From positions 1 to 6,361 of the forward strand of contig DXZL01000081.1 in the NCBI GenBank assembly GCA_019419725.1: DNA of 6,361 nucleotides, given 5' to 3'. The notes beneath the pieces are model-generated. The model did not search any database. It was not told the origin of the DNA and worked only from the letters and a program-made list of their open reading frames with translations. Every line of letters starts with the position of its first letter. The first letter of the stretch is position 1. Below are positions 1 through 6,361 of this stretch, in pieces. The position numbers were made by a program, and so were the translations under genes. This DNA comes from Veillonella sp. GTDB lineage: Bacteria > Bacillota > Negativicutes > Veillonellales > Veillonellaceae.

Positions 1-748
1 TTTTAACTACTTTAACTTTAGTGCGAGCACCAACGTTTTCGTTGTTAGCTTTAATAAGTTCACCCTTACGAACATCAAGGCGTACAGAAGAATAGAATTT
101 CAATGCACGACCACCTGTTGTAGTTTCAGGGTTCCCAAACATTACGCCTACTTTTTCACGCAATTGGTTGATAAAGATAACAACAGTTTTAGACTTGCTG
201 ATGATACCAGTCAATTTACGCAATGCTTTACTCATCAAACGAGCTTGAAGACCTACGTGAGCATCGCCCATTTCGCCTTCGATTTCAGCTTTAGGAACTA
301 AAGCTGCAACGGAGTCAACTACGACGATATCTACAGCGCCACTGCGAACTAAAGCCTCTGTAATTTCAAGAGCTTGTTCACCATTATCTGGTTGAGAAAT
401 CAATAGATTATTAATATCTACACCTAAGTTACGAGCATATACAGGATCCATCGCATGTTCCGCATCAATAAAAGCCGCAATGCCACCTTGTTTTTGCGCT
501 TCTGCTACAGCATGAAGCGCTACTGTTGTTTTACCAGAAGATTCTGGACCGTAAATTTCAATTACACGGCCGCGAGGGAAGCCCCCTACACCAACAGCGA
601 TATCGATAGCAAGGGAACCAGAGGAGATAACCTCTACATTCATGCGATCTGCCGCTTCACCAAGGCGCATAATAGCGCCTTTACCAAAGTCTTTTTCAAT
701 TTGTTTTAACGCGTTATCCAACGCTGCTTGTCTGCCATCTACAGCCAT
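1..748 (-). CDS. recA: RecA recombinase (C-terminus cut off by window edge)
   Basis: RecA is the cytoplasmic ATP-dependent strand-exchange protein of homologous recombination and DNA repair; it also triggers LexA self-cleavage where an SOS system exists. The frame is open from ATG at 748 to the window edge and gives 249 residues, about 70% of the usual 340-355. Visible landmarks are the N-terminal helix, Walker A GPESSGKT at residues 67-74, the catalytic Glu in DAEHAMD near residue 97, Walker B VVVD ending at Asp145, DNA-binding loop L1 near EGEMGDAHVG (157-166), and loop L2 starting INQLREKVGVMFGNPETT (193-210). All key residues are intact. The missing part is the remainder of the core and the acidic C-terminal tail. 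The start lies only 4 nt after the cinA stop, and its ribosome binding site (AAAAGGGG, 759-766) is inside the end of cinA, with a long 10-nt spacer. Translational coupling to cinA is therefore likely. No LexA-type operator was seen nearby. Identity is essentially certain. Confidence 0.98.
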   Translation of the reverse strand, partial: MAVDGRQAALDNALKQIEKDFGKGAIMRLGEAADRMNVEVISSGSLAIDIAVGVGGFPRGRVIEIYGPESSGKTTVALHAVAEAQKQGGIAAFIDAEHAMDPVYARNLGVDINNLLISQPDNGEQALEITEALVRSGAVDIVVVDSVAALVPKAEIEGEMGDAHVGLQARLMSKALRKLTGIISKSKTVVIFINQLREKVGVMFGNPETTTGGRALKFYSSVRLDVRKGELIKANNENVGARTKVKVVK

Positions 749-752
749 TATT

Positions 753-2000
753 TTATTTCCCCTTTTCTGTTATATAAGTATACACATAATATAGTGCTAG
801 CTCTGCTGCACTTTGTCGAATATCTTCGCGATTACCAATTAAATTAGCCTTGTGAGCTACTGTCCCATGAGGTCCAGTTACACCGAACCACACAAGACCA
901 ACCGGCTTCTCAGGACTACCACCACCGGGACCAGCTATACCAGTCGTAGAAACGGCATATGTTGTTTGACCCACAGTTCGTGCCCCCTCTGCCATAGCCT
1001 TAGCGACTTGCTCACTAACGGCTCCATAGGTATCTAACATGTCTTGTGGTACCCCTAATACACGATGTTTTACATCATTACTATAGGAAATGACACCACC
1101 CATATAGTATTCACTACTACCGCTGACATTAGTCAATAACTTACCAACTAATCCAGAAGTACAGGATTCAGCAGTACTAATAGTGCTATGATCTTCAAGT
1201 AATACATGCCCAAGTGTTTCCTCCATAGAAACAGTCAAGTCACGTCCTACACGAGCTCCTAATCGGTCTCGAATAATAGTATCCCAAGGATTGAGAAGCG
1301 CTTGTGCTGCCTCTAAGGTGTCAGCCTTAGCGGTGATACGAACCTCGATATAGCCCTTTTTAATGAGCAAGGCAATGGTTGGATTCGATTGGTTCTTAAT
1401 GAGATCCATTAAGGTATTTTCTAAATCAATTTCGCGAATATCATATACGCCATAGCGATAGGAGGTAACAACACCTTGCGAACCAAATCGCTCTTGTAAA
1501 TAAGGAACAACACTCTCTTGGAACATGCCTTTCATTTCACCAGGAGGTCCTGGCAAAAGAATATATGTAGTATCCCCATCTTCAACGACTACACCTGGTG
1601 CTACACCTACTGGATTATGTAATACCTTTGCACCTTCTGGCAATTGTGCTTCGCGACGGCTCGCATCAGGCACAGTACGCTTTACACGTTGGAAAAATTT
1701 TTCAACCTCATCCATAGCCTCTTGATTAAATAAAATCTTTCGGCCCACAGAATCCGCCAATACATTACGTGTAATATCACCCTGTGTTGGGCCTAAACCA
1801 CCAGTACTAATAACGATGTCCGCTCTAGTGCTAGCTAATTGAAAGACCTCTGCCATGCGCTTAGGATTATCCCCCACTACAGATTGATAAGCAATAGTAT
1901 AGCCTAATTTATTTAATTCTTGTGCTAGCCAAGATACATTTGTATTCACTGTATCGCCTAGCAATAATTCTGAACCTGTAGAAATAAGTTCTACAATCAT
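753..2000 (-). CDS. cinA: CinA, NMN amidohydrolase / ADP-ribose pyrophosphatase-type protein
   Basis: This is a full-length two-domain CinA of 415 residues, close to the roughly 416 of Bacillus. The N-terminal half is a MoaB/MogA-like (COG1058) domain with STGSELLLGD (7-16), TGGLGPTQGD (66-75) and LLPGPPGEM (148-156). The C-terminal half is a PncC-type nicotinamide mononucleotide deamidase domain with AESCTSG (277-283), YSNDVK (306-311), GAVSEQV (326-332) and TGIAGPGGGSPEKPVG (353-368). In characterised family members the enzyme deamidates NMN to nicotinate mononucleotide for NAD recycling and can hydrolyse ADP-ribose; in Streptococcus it is competence-induced with recA. Two motif positions differ from the form I recall as usual: SCTSG instead of SCTGG, and PTQGD instead of PT-x-DD. 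The ATG at 2000 is chosen because a perfect 10-nt Shine-Dalgarno sequence precedes it and the conserved N-terminus begins there. The gene is 37 nt downstream of rimO and 4 nt upstream of recA. Confidence 0.97.
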   Translation of the reverse strand: MIVELISTGSELLLGDTVNTNVSWLAQELNKLGYTIAYQSVVGDNPKRMAEVFQLASTRADIVISTGGLGPTQGDITRNVLADSVGRKILFNQEAMDEVEKFFQRVKRTVPDASRREAQLPEGAKVLHNPVGVAPGVVVEDGDTTYILLPGPPGEMKGMFQESVVPYLQERFGSQGVVTSYRYGVYDIREIDLENTLMDLIKNQSNPTIALLIKKGYIEVRITAKADTLEAAQALLNPWDTIIRDRLGARVGRDLTVSMEETLGHVLLEDHSTISTAESCTSGLVGKLLTNVSGSSEYYMGGVISYSNDVKHRVLGVPQDMLDTYGAVSEQVAKAMAEGARTVGQTTYAVSTTGIAGPGGGSPEKPVGLVWFGVTGPHGTVAHKANLIGNREDIRQSAAELALYYVYTYITEKGK

Positions 2001-2002
2001 CA

Positions 2003-2012
2003 GATCACCTCC
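2003..2012 (-). promoter_or_regulatory. Strong ribosome binding site of cinA
   Basis: On the minus strand this reads GGAGGTGATC, an uninterrupted 10-base complement to the 3' tail of bacterial 16S rRNA (GATCACCTCC). From the GGAGG core to the ATG at 2000 the spacer is 7 nt. It fixes the cinA start and predicts efficient initiation. Confidence 0.9.
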
Positions 2013-2037
2013 ACAATCGAAAGAATCGAGCTGTGTT

Positions 2038-3384
2038 TTATTCTACAACCGTAGCTACTACATCGTAAGCAAAGCCTTGCTCTACCTGTACCTTAAGAAT
2101 ATCACCAGGTTGAATATCTTCACCGCAGTCCTCAATGTACATATTACCGTCTACATCAGGTGCTTGAGATTTCAAGCGGCCTTTAGCTAGTAATGTACCA
2201 TTCTCGCCGTCCTCAATTTCTTCCACCATTGCATAGTCAACAGTACCTTCTAAATCGCGATTATTCTCTTCAGAAATAGCTGCTTGAATGGACATGAGAA
2301 TATGATAACGTTCTTCTTTCACCTCTTCTGGCACTTGATCTTCACGGGCACCAGCTGGTGTACCTTCCTCTTGAGAGTAAGTAAATACGCCCATATTATC
2401 GAATTTGATTTCTTTTACAAAGTCACAAAGTTCTTCAAATTGTTCATCTGTTTCACCAGGGAACCCAACGATGATAGATGTGCGCAATGTAATATGTGTC
2501 GGTGCATTTCTAATCTTCTTAAGCAAACGTTCAATATCATTGCGATCATCACGACGATTCATTTGTTTTAAAATATCGTTATTCACATGTTGCAATGGAA
2601 TATCTACATATTTACAAAGTTTTGGCTCATTAACGATAATATCTAACAATTCATCAGAGAAGAATGTTGGATATAAGTAGAGCATACGAATCCATTCGAT
2701 GCCTTCTACTGTAGTTAATTCTTTTAACAACGTAGTCAACAATGGTTTACCATCGTTGAGATCAATACCATAGCTAGTCGTATCTTGAGCGATAAGAACA
2801 ACCTCTTTAACACCAGATGCTGCTAAGCGTTCTACTTCGGCTTTAATAGACTCGATTGTACGGCTGCGGAATGCACCACGCACCTTTGGAATAATACAGA
2901 AAGTACAACCATTATTACAGCCTTCCGCAATTTTTACATATGCACTGTAACGAGGTGTTGTTTGAATACGCGGCATACGCTCATCATAGATGTTCGTAAT
3001 GTTCTCCATAATGCAACTGCGATTGCCATGTTCAATAGCATCAACGGCTACCATAATCTGGTCCCATGCACCTGTACCGATTAAAGCATCAATTTCAGGA
3101 ATTTCTTGGAATAATTCATCTTGATATTGTTGGCTTAAGCAACCTGCTACAATAAGACCTTTACATTTACCATCCTCTTTATATTGAGCCACCTCAAGAA
3201 TAGTATTAATAGACTCGGCTTTTGCTTTCTCAATAAAGGTACAGGTATTTACGACGATAAGATCTGCTTCGCTTAGGTCCTCTGTAATCGTATAGCCATT
3301 ATCTTTCAATAAGCCTAACATTACCTCTGTATCTACTAAGTTTTTAGCACAACCTAGGCTAACATACCCTAATTTCTTACCCAT
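2038..3384 (-). CDS. rimO: RimO, ribosomal protein S12 methylthiotransferase
   Basis: RimO is a cytoplasmic radical SAM enzyme that adds a methylthio group to a conserved aspartate of ribosomal protein S12. From the chosen start it is 448 residues, normal for the family. The N-terminal UPF0004 domain carries the second [4Fe-4S] cluster with Cys12 (SLGCAKNLVD), Cys48 (NTCTF) and Cys82 (AGCLSQQ). The radical SAM motif is EGCNNGCTFC with Cys156, Cys160 and Cys163, followed by IPKVRGAFRSR. A C-terminal TRAM domain spans roughly residues 378-446. The SLGCxKN-VD signature separates RimO from the tRNA enzymes MiaB and MtaB. ATG at 3384 is preferred: AAAGGA (3391-3396) lies 6 nt upstream and homologues begin just before GYVSLGC. 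An in-frame TTG at 3417 would add 11 residues and has its own AGGAAG (3422-3427), so a longer form cannot be excluded. All six cluster cysteines are present. Confidence 0.97.
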   Translation of the reverse strand: MGKKLGYVSLGCAKNLVDTEVMLGLLKDNGYTITEDLSEADLIVVNTCTFIEKAKAESINTILEVAQYKEDGKCKGLIVAGCLSQQYQDELFQEIPEIDALIGTGAWDQIMVAVDAIEHGNRSCIMENITNIYDERMPRIQTTPRYSAYVKIAEGCNNGCTFCIIPKVRGAFRSRTIESIKAEVERLAASGVKEVVLIAQDTTSYGIDLNDGKPLLTTLLKELTTVEGIEWIRMLYLYPTFFSDELLDIIVNEPKLCKYVDIPLQHVNNDILKQMNRRDDRNDIERLLKKIRNAPTHITLRTSIIVGFPGETDEQFEELCDFVKEIKFDNMGVFTYSQEEGTPAGAREDQVPEEVKEERYHILMSIQAAISEENNRDLEGTVDYAMVEEIEDGENGTLLAKGRLKSQAPDVDGNMYIEDCGEDIQPGDILKVQVEQGFAYDVVATVVE

Positions 3385-3390
3385 TCTATA

Positions 3391-3396
3391 TCCTTT
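3391..3396 (-). promoter_or_regulatory. Ribosome binding site deciding the rimO start
   Basis: AAAGGA on the minus strand, 6 nt before the ATG at 3384. It supports this start over the in-frame TTG at 3417, which has a weaker AGGAAG placed only 4 nt away. Confidence 0.65.
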
Positions 3397-3450
3397 CATA
3401 ACTAGTTTATTTCTCAATTTACTTCCTGTAATAGGATCTATATAACTGAG

Positions 3451-4488
3451 TTACTCCTTGCGGAAGCGCACTTGGCTAACCCAGTGATTTAACAATAATT
3501 TTTTACCATCTATAGTGTAACCACCATTAACAGGCCATAAAATTAACTCGTGCCCCAATGAGTCTTTTGGCTCATCCATTTCTGGATTCGTAAATATATA
3601 GGTGAAATTATTTTCAACCATATATTTTGCAGTCTTTGTAGATAACAACCAATTAATAAATTCAACGCTATCTGCTTTATGTTTTGAATTTTTTAATACA
3701 GCAGCGCCAGTTACATAATAAGATGTTCCATCTGTTGGGTATATAACCTTAATCGGATATCCATGACGAGTATATTGGGCTGCATCAGACAAATTACCAA
3801 TGCCGATATTAGACTCTCCTAACGCAGTTAAGCGAACTGGAGTAGACAAGAACTTGGCATGTTGTATTATATGTGGCTTTAAGCTATATAAATAATTCAG
3901 TGCCTCAGGCTCGCCTCTATATTCCACCATGTTATATAACAAATTAGCTGCATTTTGGGATGCTACAAAATCGGTCATCACAATAGACCAATCACCTTGT
4001 TTTCCCAATGTATCCCAAGTAGTAATATATTTACCTATCCCATTGTAGAAGGTGTCATTTTGAACAAATACAATCGGATCATACCAAAGACCTACCCAAT
4101 ACCCATTTATATCTTTTAGATTATCACGTACTTCGTCAATTCTCTCATTAACGATAGGTGCATATTTCCCTGCATTTGCCCCTACAACGAGATTATCTTC
4201 AGAGGTAAGTACCAGATCACCAGATGTATCAGCTACATTTGAAGCCGACCGTTGGGCCATTTGCTCTTCTGTAAGAGGCATAACTGTAACTTTTACATTT
4301 TTCTCCTCTTCATATCGATCGGCAAGCAATGTAGTTATATTGTTCGGCAAGTCTGTATAAACAGTAATCTCACCACGAACAGGTTCTTTTGCATGTTCTA
4401 ACTGTTCTTGATGGTAAAAGTTTACGCCATAGGTTAACATTCCTATAACAAATAGGGCTAAAACGCCCGGAGCAATCCACCGTTTCAT
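3451..4488 (-). CDS. Extracellular ABC-type solute-binding protein, orphan, substrate unknown
   Basis: The 345-residue product looks like a periplasmic binding protein of the iron(III)/phosphonate/polyamine-like cluster (SBP_bac_6/8 type). Residues 4-20 form one hydrophobic segment after MKR, a signal peptide or uncleaved membrane anchor. The mature fold begins at EITVYTDLPNN (40-50), a typical first beta strand. WVGLWYDPIVFVQND (131-145) resembles the hinge region of such proteins, and GAAVLKNSKH followed by EFINWLLS (261-283) is the typical late segment. There is no cysteine at all, so it is not a lipoprotein. Where FbpA-type ferric binders carry a tyrosine pair, about residues 231-236, it reads GNLSDA, so classical ferric-tyrosinate binding is doubtful. 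No permease or ATPase gene adjoins it, so any transporter partner must lie elsewhere, or the protein works as a sensor. ATG at 4488 follows TAGGAGG with a 5-nt spacer. It lies 62 nt after the ygiQ-like gene; rimO starts 66 nt further on. The fold call is solid and the substrate is open. Confidence 0.8.
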   Translation of the reverse strand: MKRWIAPGVLALFVIGMLTYGVNFYHQEQLEHAKEPVRGEITVYTDLPNNITTLLADRYEEEKNVKVTVMPLTEEQMAQRSASNVADTSGDLVLTSEDNLVVGANAGKYAPIVNERIDEVRDNLKDINGYWVGLWYDPIVFVQNDTFYNGIGKYITTWDTLGKQGDWSIVMTDFVASQNAANLLYNMVEYRGEPEALNYLYSLKPHIIQHAKFLSTPVRLTALGESNIGIGNLSDAAQYTRHGYPIKVIYPTDGTSYYVTGAAVLKNSKHKADSVEFINWLLSTKTAKYMVENNFTYIFTNPEMDEPKDSLGHELILWPVNGGYTIDGKKLLLNHWVSQVRFRKE

Positions 4489-4493
4489 ATATG

Positions 4494-4500
4494 CCTCCTA
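4494..4500 (-). promoter_or_regulatory. Ribosome binding site of the solute-binding protein gene
   Basis: TAGGAGG on the minus strand, 5 nt before the ATG at 4488. It is near-consensus and fixes that start. Confidence 0.85.
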
Positions 4501-4524
4501 TAAGACATAAAGTATTCCCAAACC

Positions 4525-4544
4525 AGAATAGACAAAGCTATTCT
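4525..4544 (-). repeat. Small inverted repeat between the ygiQ-like and solute-binding protein genes
   Basis: A perfect 7-bp inverted repeat, AGAATAG and CTATTCT, separated by 6 nt, starts 6 nt after the stop codon of the ygiQ-like gene. The stem is AT-rich (two G-C pairs) and is not followed by a U-run on the minus-strand transcript, so it is unlikely to be an efficient intrinsic terminator. It could be a weak mRNA hairpin or an operator, or chance. Confidence 0.3.
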
Positions 4545-4550
4545 CCATTA

Positions 4551-6361
4551 TTAACGACTACCACGTCCTCGATTACTATTAGATGGGCGACTTTTGGTCA
4601 TGCCATTACGAGAGGGTCTACCCTTACTACTTTTCTCACTAGACTGACGTCCGTTGCGACGATCATTATTCTTCCCACTATTACGAGAACCACTAGATTG
4701 ACTAGGACGATTAGTCCGACCAATTGGGCGTGGTGGAATCAAACATTCAGGTCCAAACCCTATCAAATCACGTCGATTAGCTTCAATGAGTGCCTCTTTT
4801 ACAAGGTCGTAATTTTCAATATTTTTATATTGCATTAAAGCCCGCTGCTTAGCTTTATCTCTACCTTTTTTGGCAACATATACAGGTTTTCCATCCAGTG
4901 GGTTAATGCCCGTATAGTACATACATGTCGATAAGCTTCCCGGCGTAGGAATAAAGTCTTGCACTTGTTCTGGATACATATGTTGATCACGTAAGAACTC
5001 GGCTAATTCAATAGCATCTTCCAAGGCACAACCTGGATGAGAGCTCATAAAATATGGTACTAAATATTGCTTCTTACCAAGCTTTTTATTGGCCTCTTCA
5101 AACCAAGATTTAAAGGTGAGAAACTCTTCCTTACCAGCTTTGCCCATCATATTGGTAACGCGTTTAGAAACATGTTCTGGCGCTACTTTTAGTTGTCCAC
5201 TTACATGAAATTCACAAAGCTCGCGGACAAAATCTTTATTGTTATCCGCTAAAACATAGTCATAACGCAAGCCAGAACGAACAAATACCTTTTTTACGCC
5301 TTTTAGCTTACGTAATTTACGGAGTAAAGCAATATAGTCATCATGGTTTGTATTTAGATTTTCACAAGGCTCTGGCGCCGCACAAGTACGACCTTTACAA
5401 GCACCATATACAGCTTGTTTGTCACAAGCTAAATGACGGAAGTTCGCCGTAGGGCCCCCAACATCATGAATATATCCTTTAAAGTTATCCATATTAATCA
5501 TAGTTTGAGCTTCATCAAGTAAAGACTCATGACTACGGTTTTGGATGATACGACCTTGATGATTTGTTATTGCACAGAATGAACAGCTACCAAAGCACCC
5601 CCGTTGACTTACAAGGCTAAACTGTACTTCGCTTAATGCTGGTACGCCACCCTTATCATCATATTTAGGATGCCACTTGCGAGTATACGGCAAGTTATAT
5701 ACGCCATCCATTTCCTCCTGCGTAAGTGGCAATGCAGGTGTGTTTTGAACAAGATATCTATCGCCATGTTTTTGTACTACTATACGACCATAGAATGGAT
5801 CTTGTTCATCATACTGCATACGGAATGCATCAGCAAAAGCCATCTTATCCGCTTTAATTTCCTCAAAAGATGGACACTCAACATAGTCTATAGTAGGGAT
5901 TTCCTTGGCCATATAACAAATACCACGAATAGATGGCAAGGACTCTTTAAATCTACCTTGATCTAACACATCAGCTAATTCTACAATTTGAAGTTCACCC
6001 ATACCATAAATGAGTACATCCGCCTTTGAATCAACTAAAATAGAACGACGCACAGTATCTGACCAATAATCATAATGACCAAATCGGCGTAAGGACGCCT
6101 CTATGCCACCGATAATAAGAGGCACATCACTGTAAGCCTCCTTCATACGATTCGCATATACCAAGGTAGCTCGATCTGGGCGATGGCCCGCTTCACCACC
6201 TGGAGAATAGTCATCTTGTCGACGAATTTTCTTTGCTGCCGTAAATTTATTGAGCATTGAATCTAGATTCCCTGCCGTAACAAGGGATGCTAGACGCGGT
6301 TTACCAAGTTTTTTGAAAGCCTCTACATCATTCCAATCTGGTTGATCTATAATGCCTACAC
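4551..6361 (-). CDS. ygiQ: YgiQ family radical SAM protein (N-terminus outside window)
   Basis: This is a UPF0313/YgiQ-family radical SAM protein; the reaction is, as far as I know, not established. The frame is open through the window edge, so the ATG at 6257 is not the true start: the 34 codons before it encode VGIIDQPDW and VTAGNLDSM, which match E. coli YgiQ as I recall it. About 75-80 N-terminal residues are missing; 602 are visible. Conserved blocks are RPDRATLVY, IIGGIEASLRR and HYDYWSDTVRRSILVDSKAD in the N-terminal (partly B12-binding-like) region. The radical SAM motif is CFGSCSFC (5574-5597), binding the SAM-cleaving [4Fe-4S] cluster. DVGGPTANFRH, a second four-cysteine set (5364-5426), LKVAPEHVSKRV, PYFMSSHPGC and QDFIPTPGS follow. 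The last ~60 residues are a low-complexity basic tail rich in Ser, Arg, Asn and Gly. No frameshift is present. It is probably the first visible member of the run leading to rimO-cinA-recA, but its promoter lies outside the window. Confidence 0.95.
   Translation of the reverse strand, partial: VGIIDQPDWNDVEAFKKLGKPRLASLVTAGNLDSMLNKFTAAKKIRRQDDYSPGGEAGHRPDRATLVYANRMKEAYSDVPLIIGGIEASLRRFGHYDYWSDTVRRSILVDSKADVLIYGMGELQIVELADVLDQGRFKESLPSIRGICYMAKEIPTIDYVECPSFEEIKADKMAFADAFRMQYDEQDPFYGRIVVQKHGDRYLVQNTPALPLTQEEMDGVYNLPYTRKWHPKYDDKGGVPALSEVQFSLVSQRGCFGSCSFCAITNHQGRIIQNRSHESLLDEAQTMINMDNFKGYIHDVGGPTANFRHLACDKQAVYGACKGRTCAAPEPCENLNTNHDDYIALLRKLRKLKGVKKVFVRSGLRYDYVLADNNKDFVRELCEFHVSGQLKVAPEHVSKRVTNMMGKAGKEEFLTFKSWFEEANKKLGKKQYLVPYFMSSHPGCALEDAIELAEFLRDQHMYPEQVQDFIPTPGSLSTCMYYTGINPLDGKPVYVAKKGRDKAKQRALMQYKNIENYDLVKEALIEANRRDLIGFGPECLIPPRPIGRTNRPSQSSGSRNSGKNNDRRNGRQSSEKSSKGRPSRNGMTKSRPSNSNRGRGSR

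Noticed and set aside
455..709. Plus-strand open frame of 84 codons
   Set aside because: It lies wholly antisense to the strongly conserved recA frame and shows no recognisable domain; it is a shadow frame. The same holds for the plus-strand frames at 852-1037, 1525-1725, 2284-2680, 4491-4838 and 5670-5966.
777..800. AT-rich stretch with -10-like hexamers (TATACT, TATATT on the minus strand) upstream of recA
   Set aside because: No -35 element at 16-18 nt spacing fits any of them; the nearest TTGACA-like hexamer (TCGACA) is 20 nt from TATATT. It lies in coding sequence of cinA. A recA promoter here is possible but not supported.
4377..4386. GAAC-AG-GTTC palindrome resembling a LexA/SOS box
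   Set aside because: The Gram-positive SOS box needs four bases between the half sites; here there are two, and it lies inside the solute-binding protein coding region. Reading for CGAAC-N4-GTTCG by eye found none in the window.
3451..4488. Naming the solute-binding protein as a ferric iron transporter component (fbpA/afuA)
   Set aside because: The expected tyrosine pair is absent at the aligned place and no transporter genes adjoin, so a specific symbol would overstate the evidence.
4525..4544. Inverted repeat as a rho-independent terminator after the ygiQ-like gene
   Set aside because: The stem is short and AT-rich, and the following transcript is G-rich with no U-run.
4551..6257. ATG at 6257 as the start of the YgiQ-like protein
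   Set aside because: The frame stays open to the window edge, and the upstream codons encode residues conserved in YgiQ, so the true start is outside the window.

Overview
The window is a compact, unidirectional bacterial chromosome segment. Five protein genes all lie on the minus strand; in transcription order they are ygiQ-like, an extracellular solute-binding protein, rimO, cinA and recA. The base composition is moderately AT-rich by eye. The Firmicutes-style cinA-recA pair, strong AGGAGG-type ribosome binding sites and the RecA/RimO sequence character suggest the Firmicutes/Negativicutes, most likely Veillonella or a close relative. That placement is judged from memory of protein sequences, not from a search.

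Layout from high to low coordinates (direction of transcription): 6361-4551 holds a YgiQ-family radical SAM protein whose N-terminus lies outside the window. 4488-3451 holds an orphan periplasmic-type ABC substrate-binding protein with no permease or ATPase gene next to it. 3384-2038 holds RimO, the ribosomal protein S12 methylthiotransferase. 2000-753 holds CinA, a two-domain NMN deamidase/pyrophosphatase. 748-1 holds RecA, whose C-terminal part lies beyond the low-coordinate edge. The gaps are 62, 66, 37 and 4 nt, with no convincing terminator or promoter in any of them. The simplest reading is one long transcription unit, with cinA and recA translationally coupled. No stretch over 300 bases lacks a gene. 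I see no tRNA, rRNA, CRISPR, insertion sequence or integration scar.

Functionally this is mostly a housekeeping region. RimO modifies the ribosome, CinA recycles pyridine nucleotide by-products and in some Firmicutes is linked to competence, and RecA carries out recombination and DNA repair. The unusual element is the solute-binding protein, which sits between two [4Fe-4S] radical SAM enzyme genes, lacks a lipobox cysteine and lacks the tyrosine pair expected of classical ferric-binding relatives. I found no strong sign of an undescribed multi-gene system; the findings are modest and ranked accordingly.
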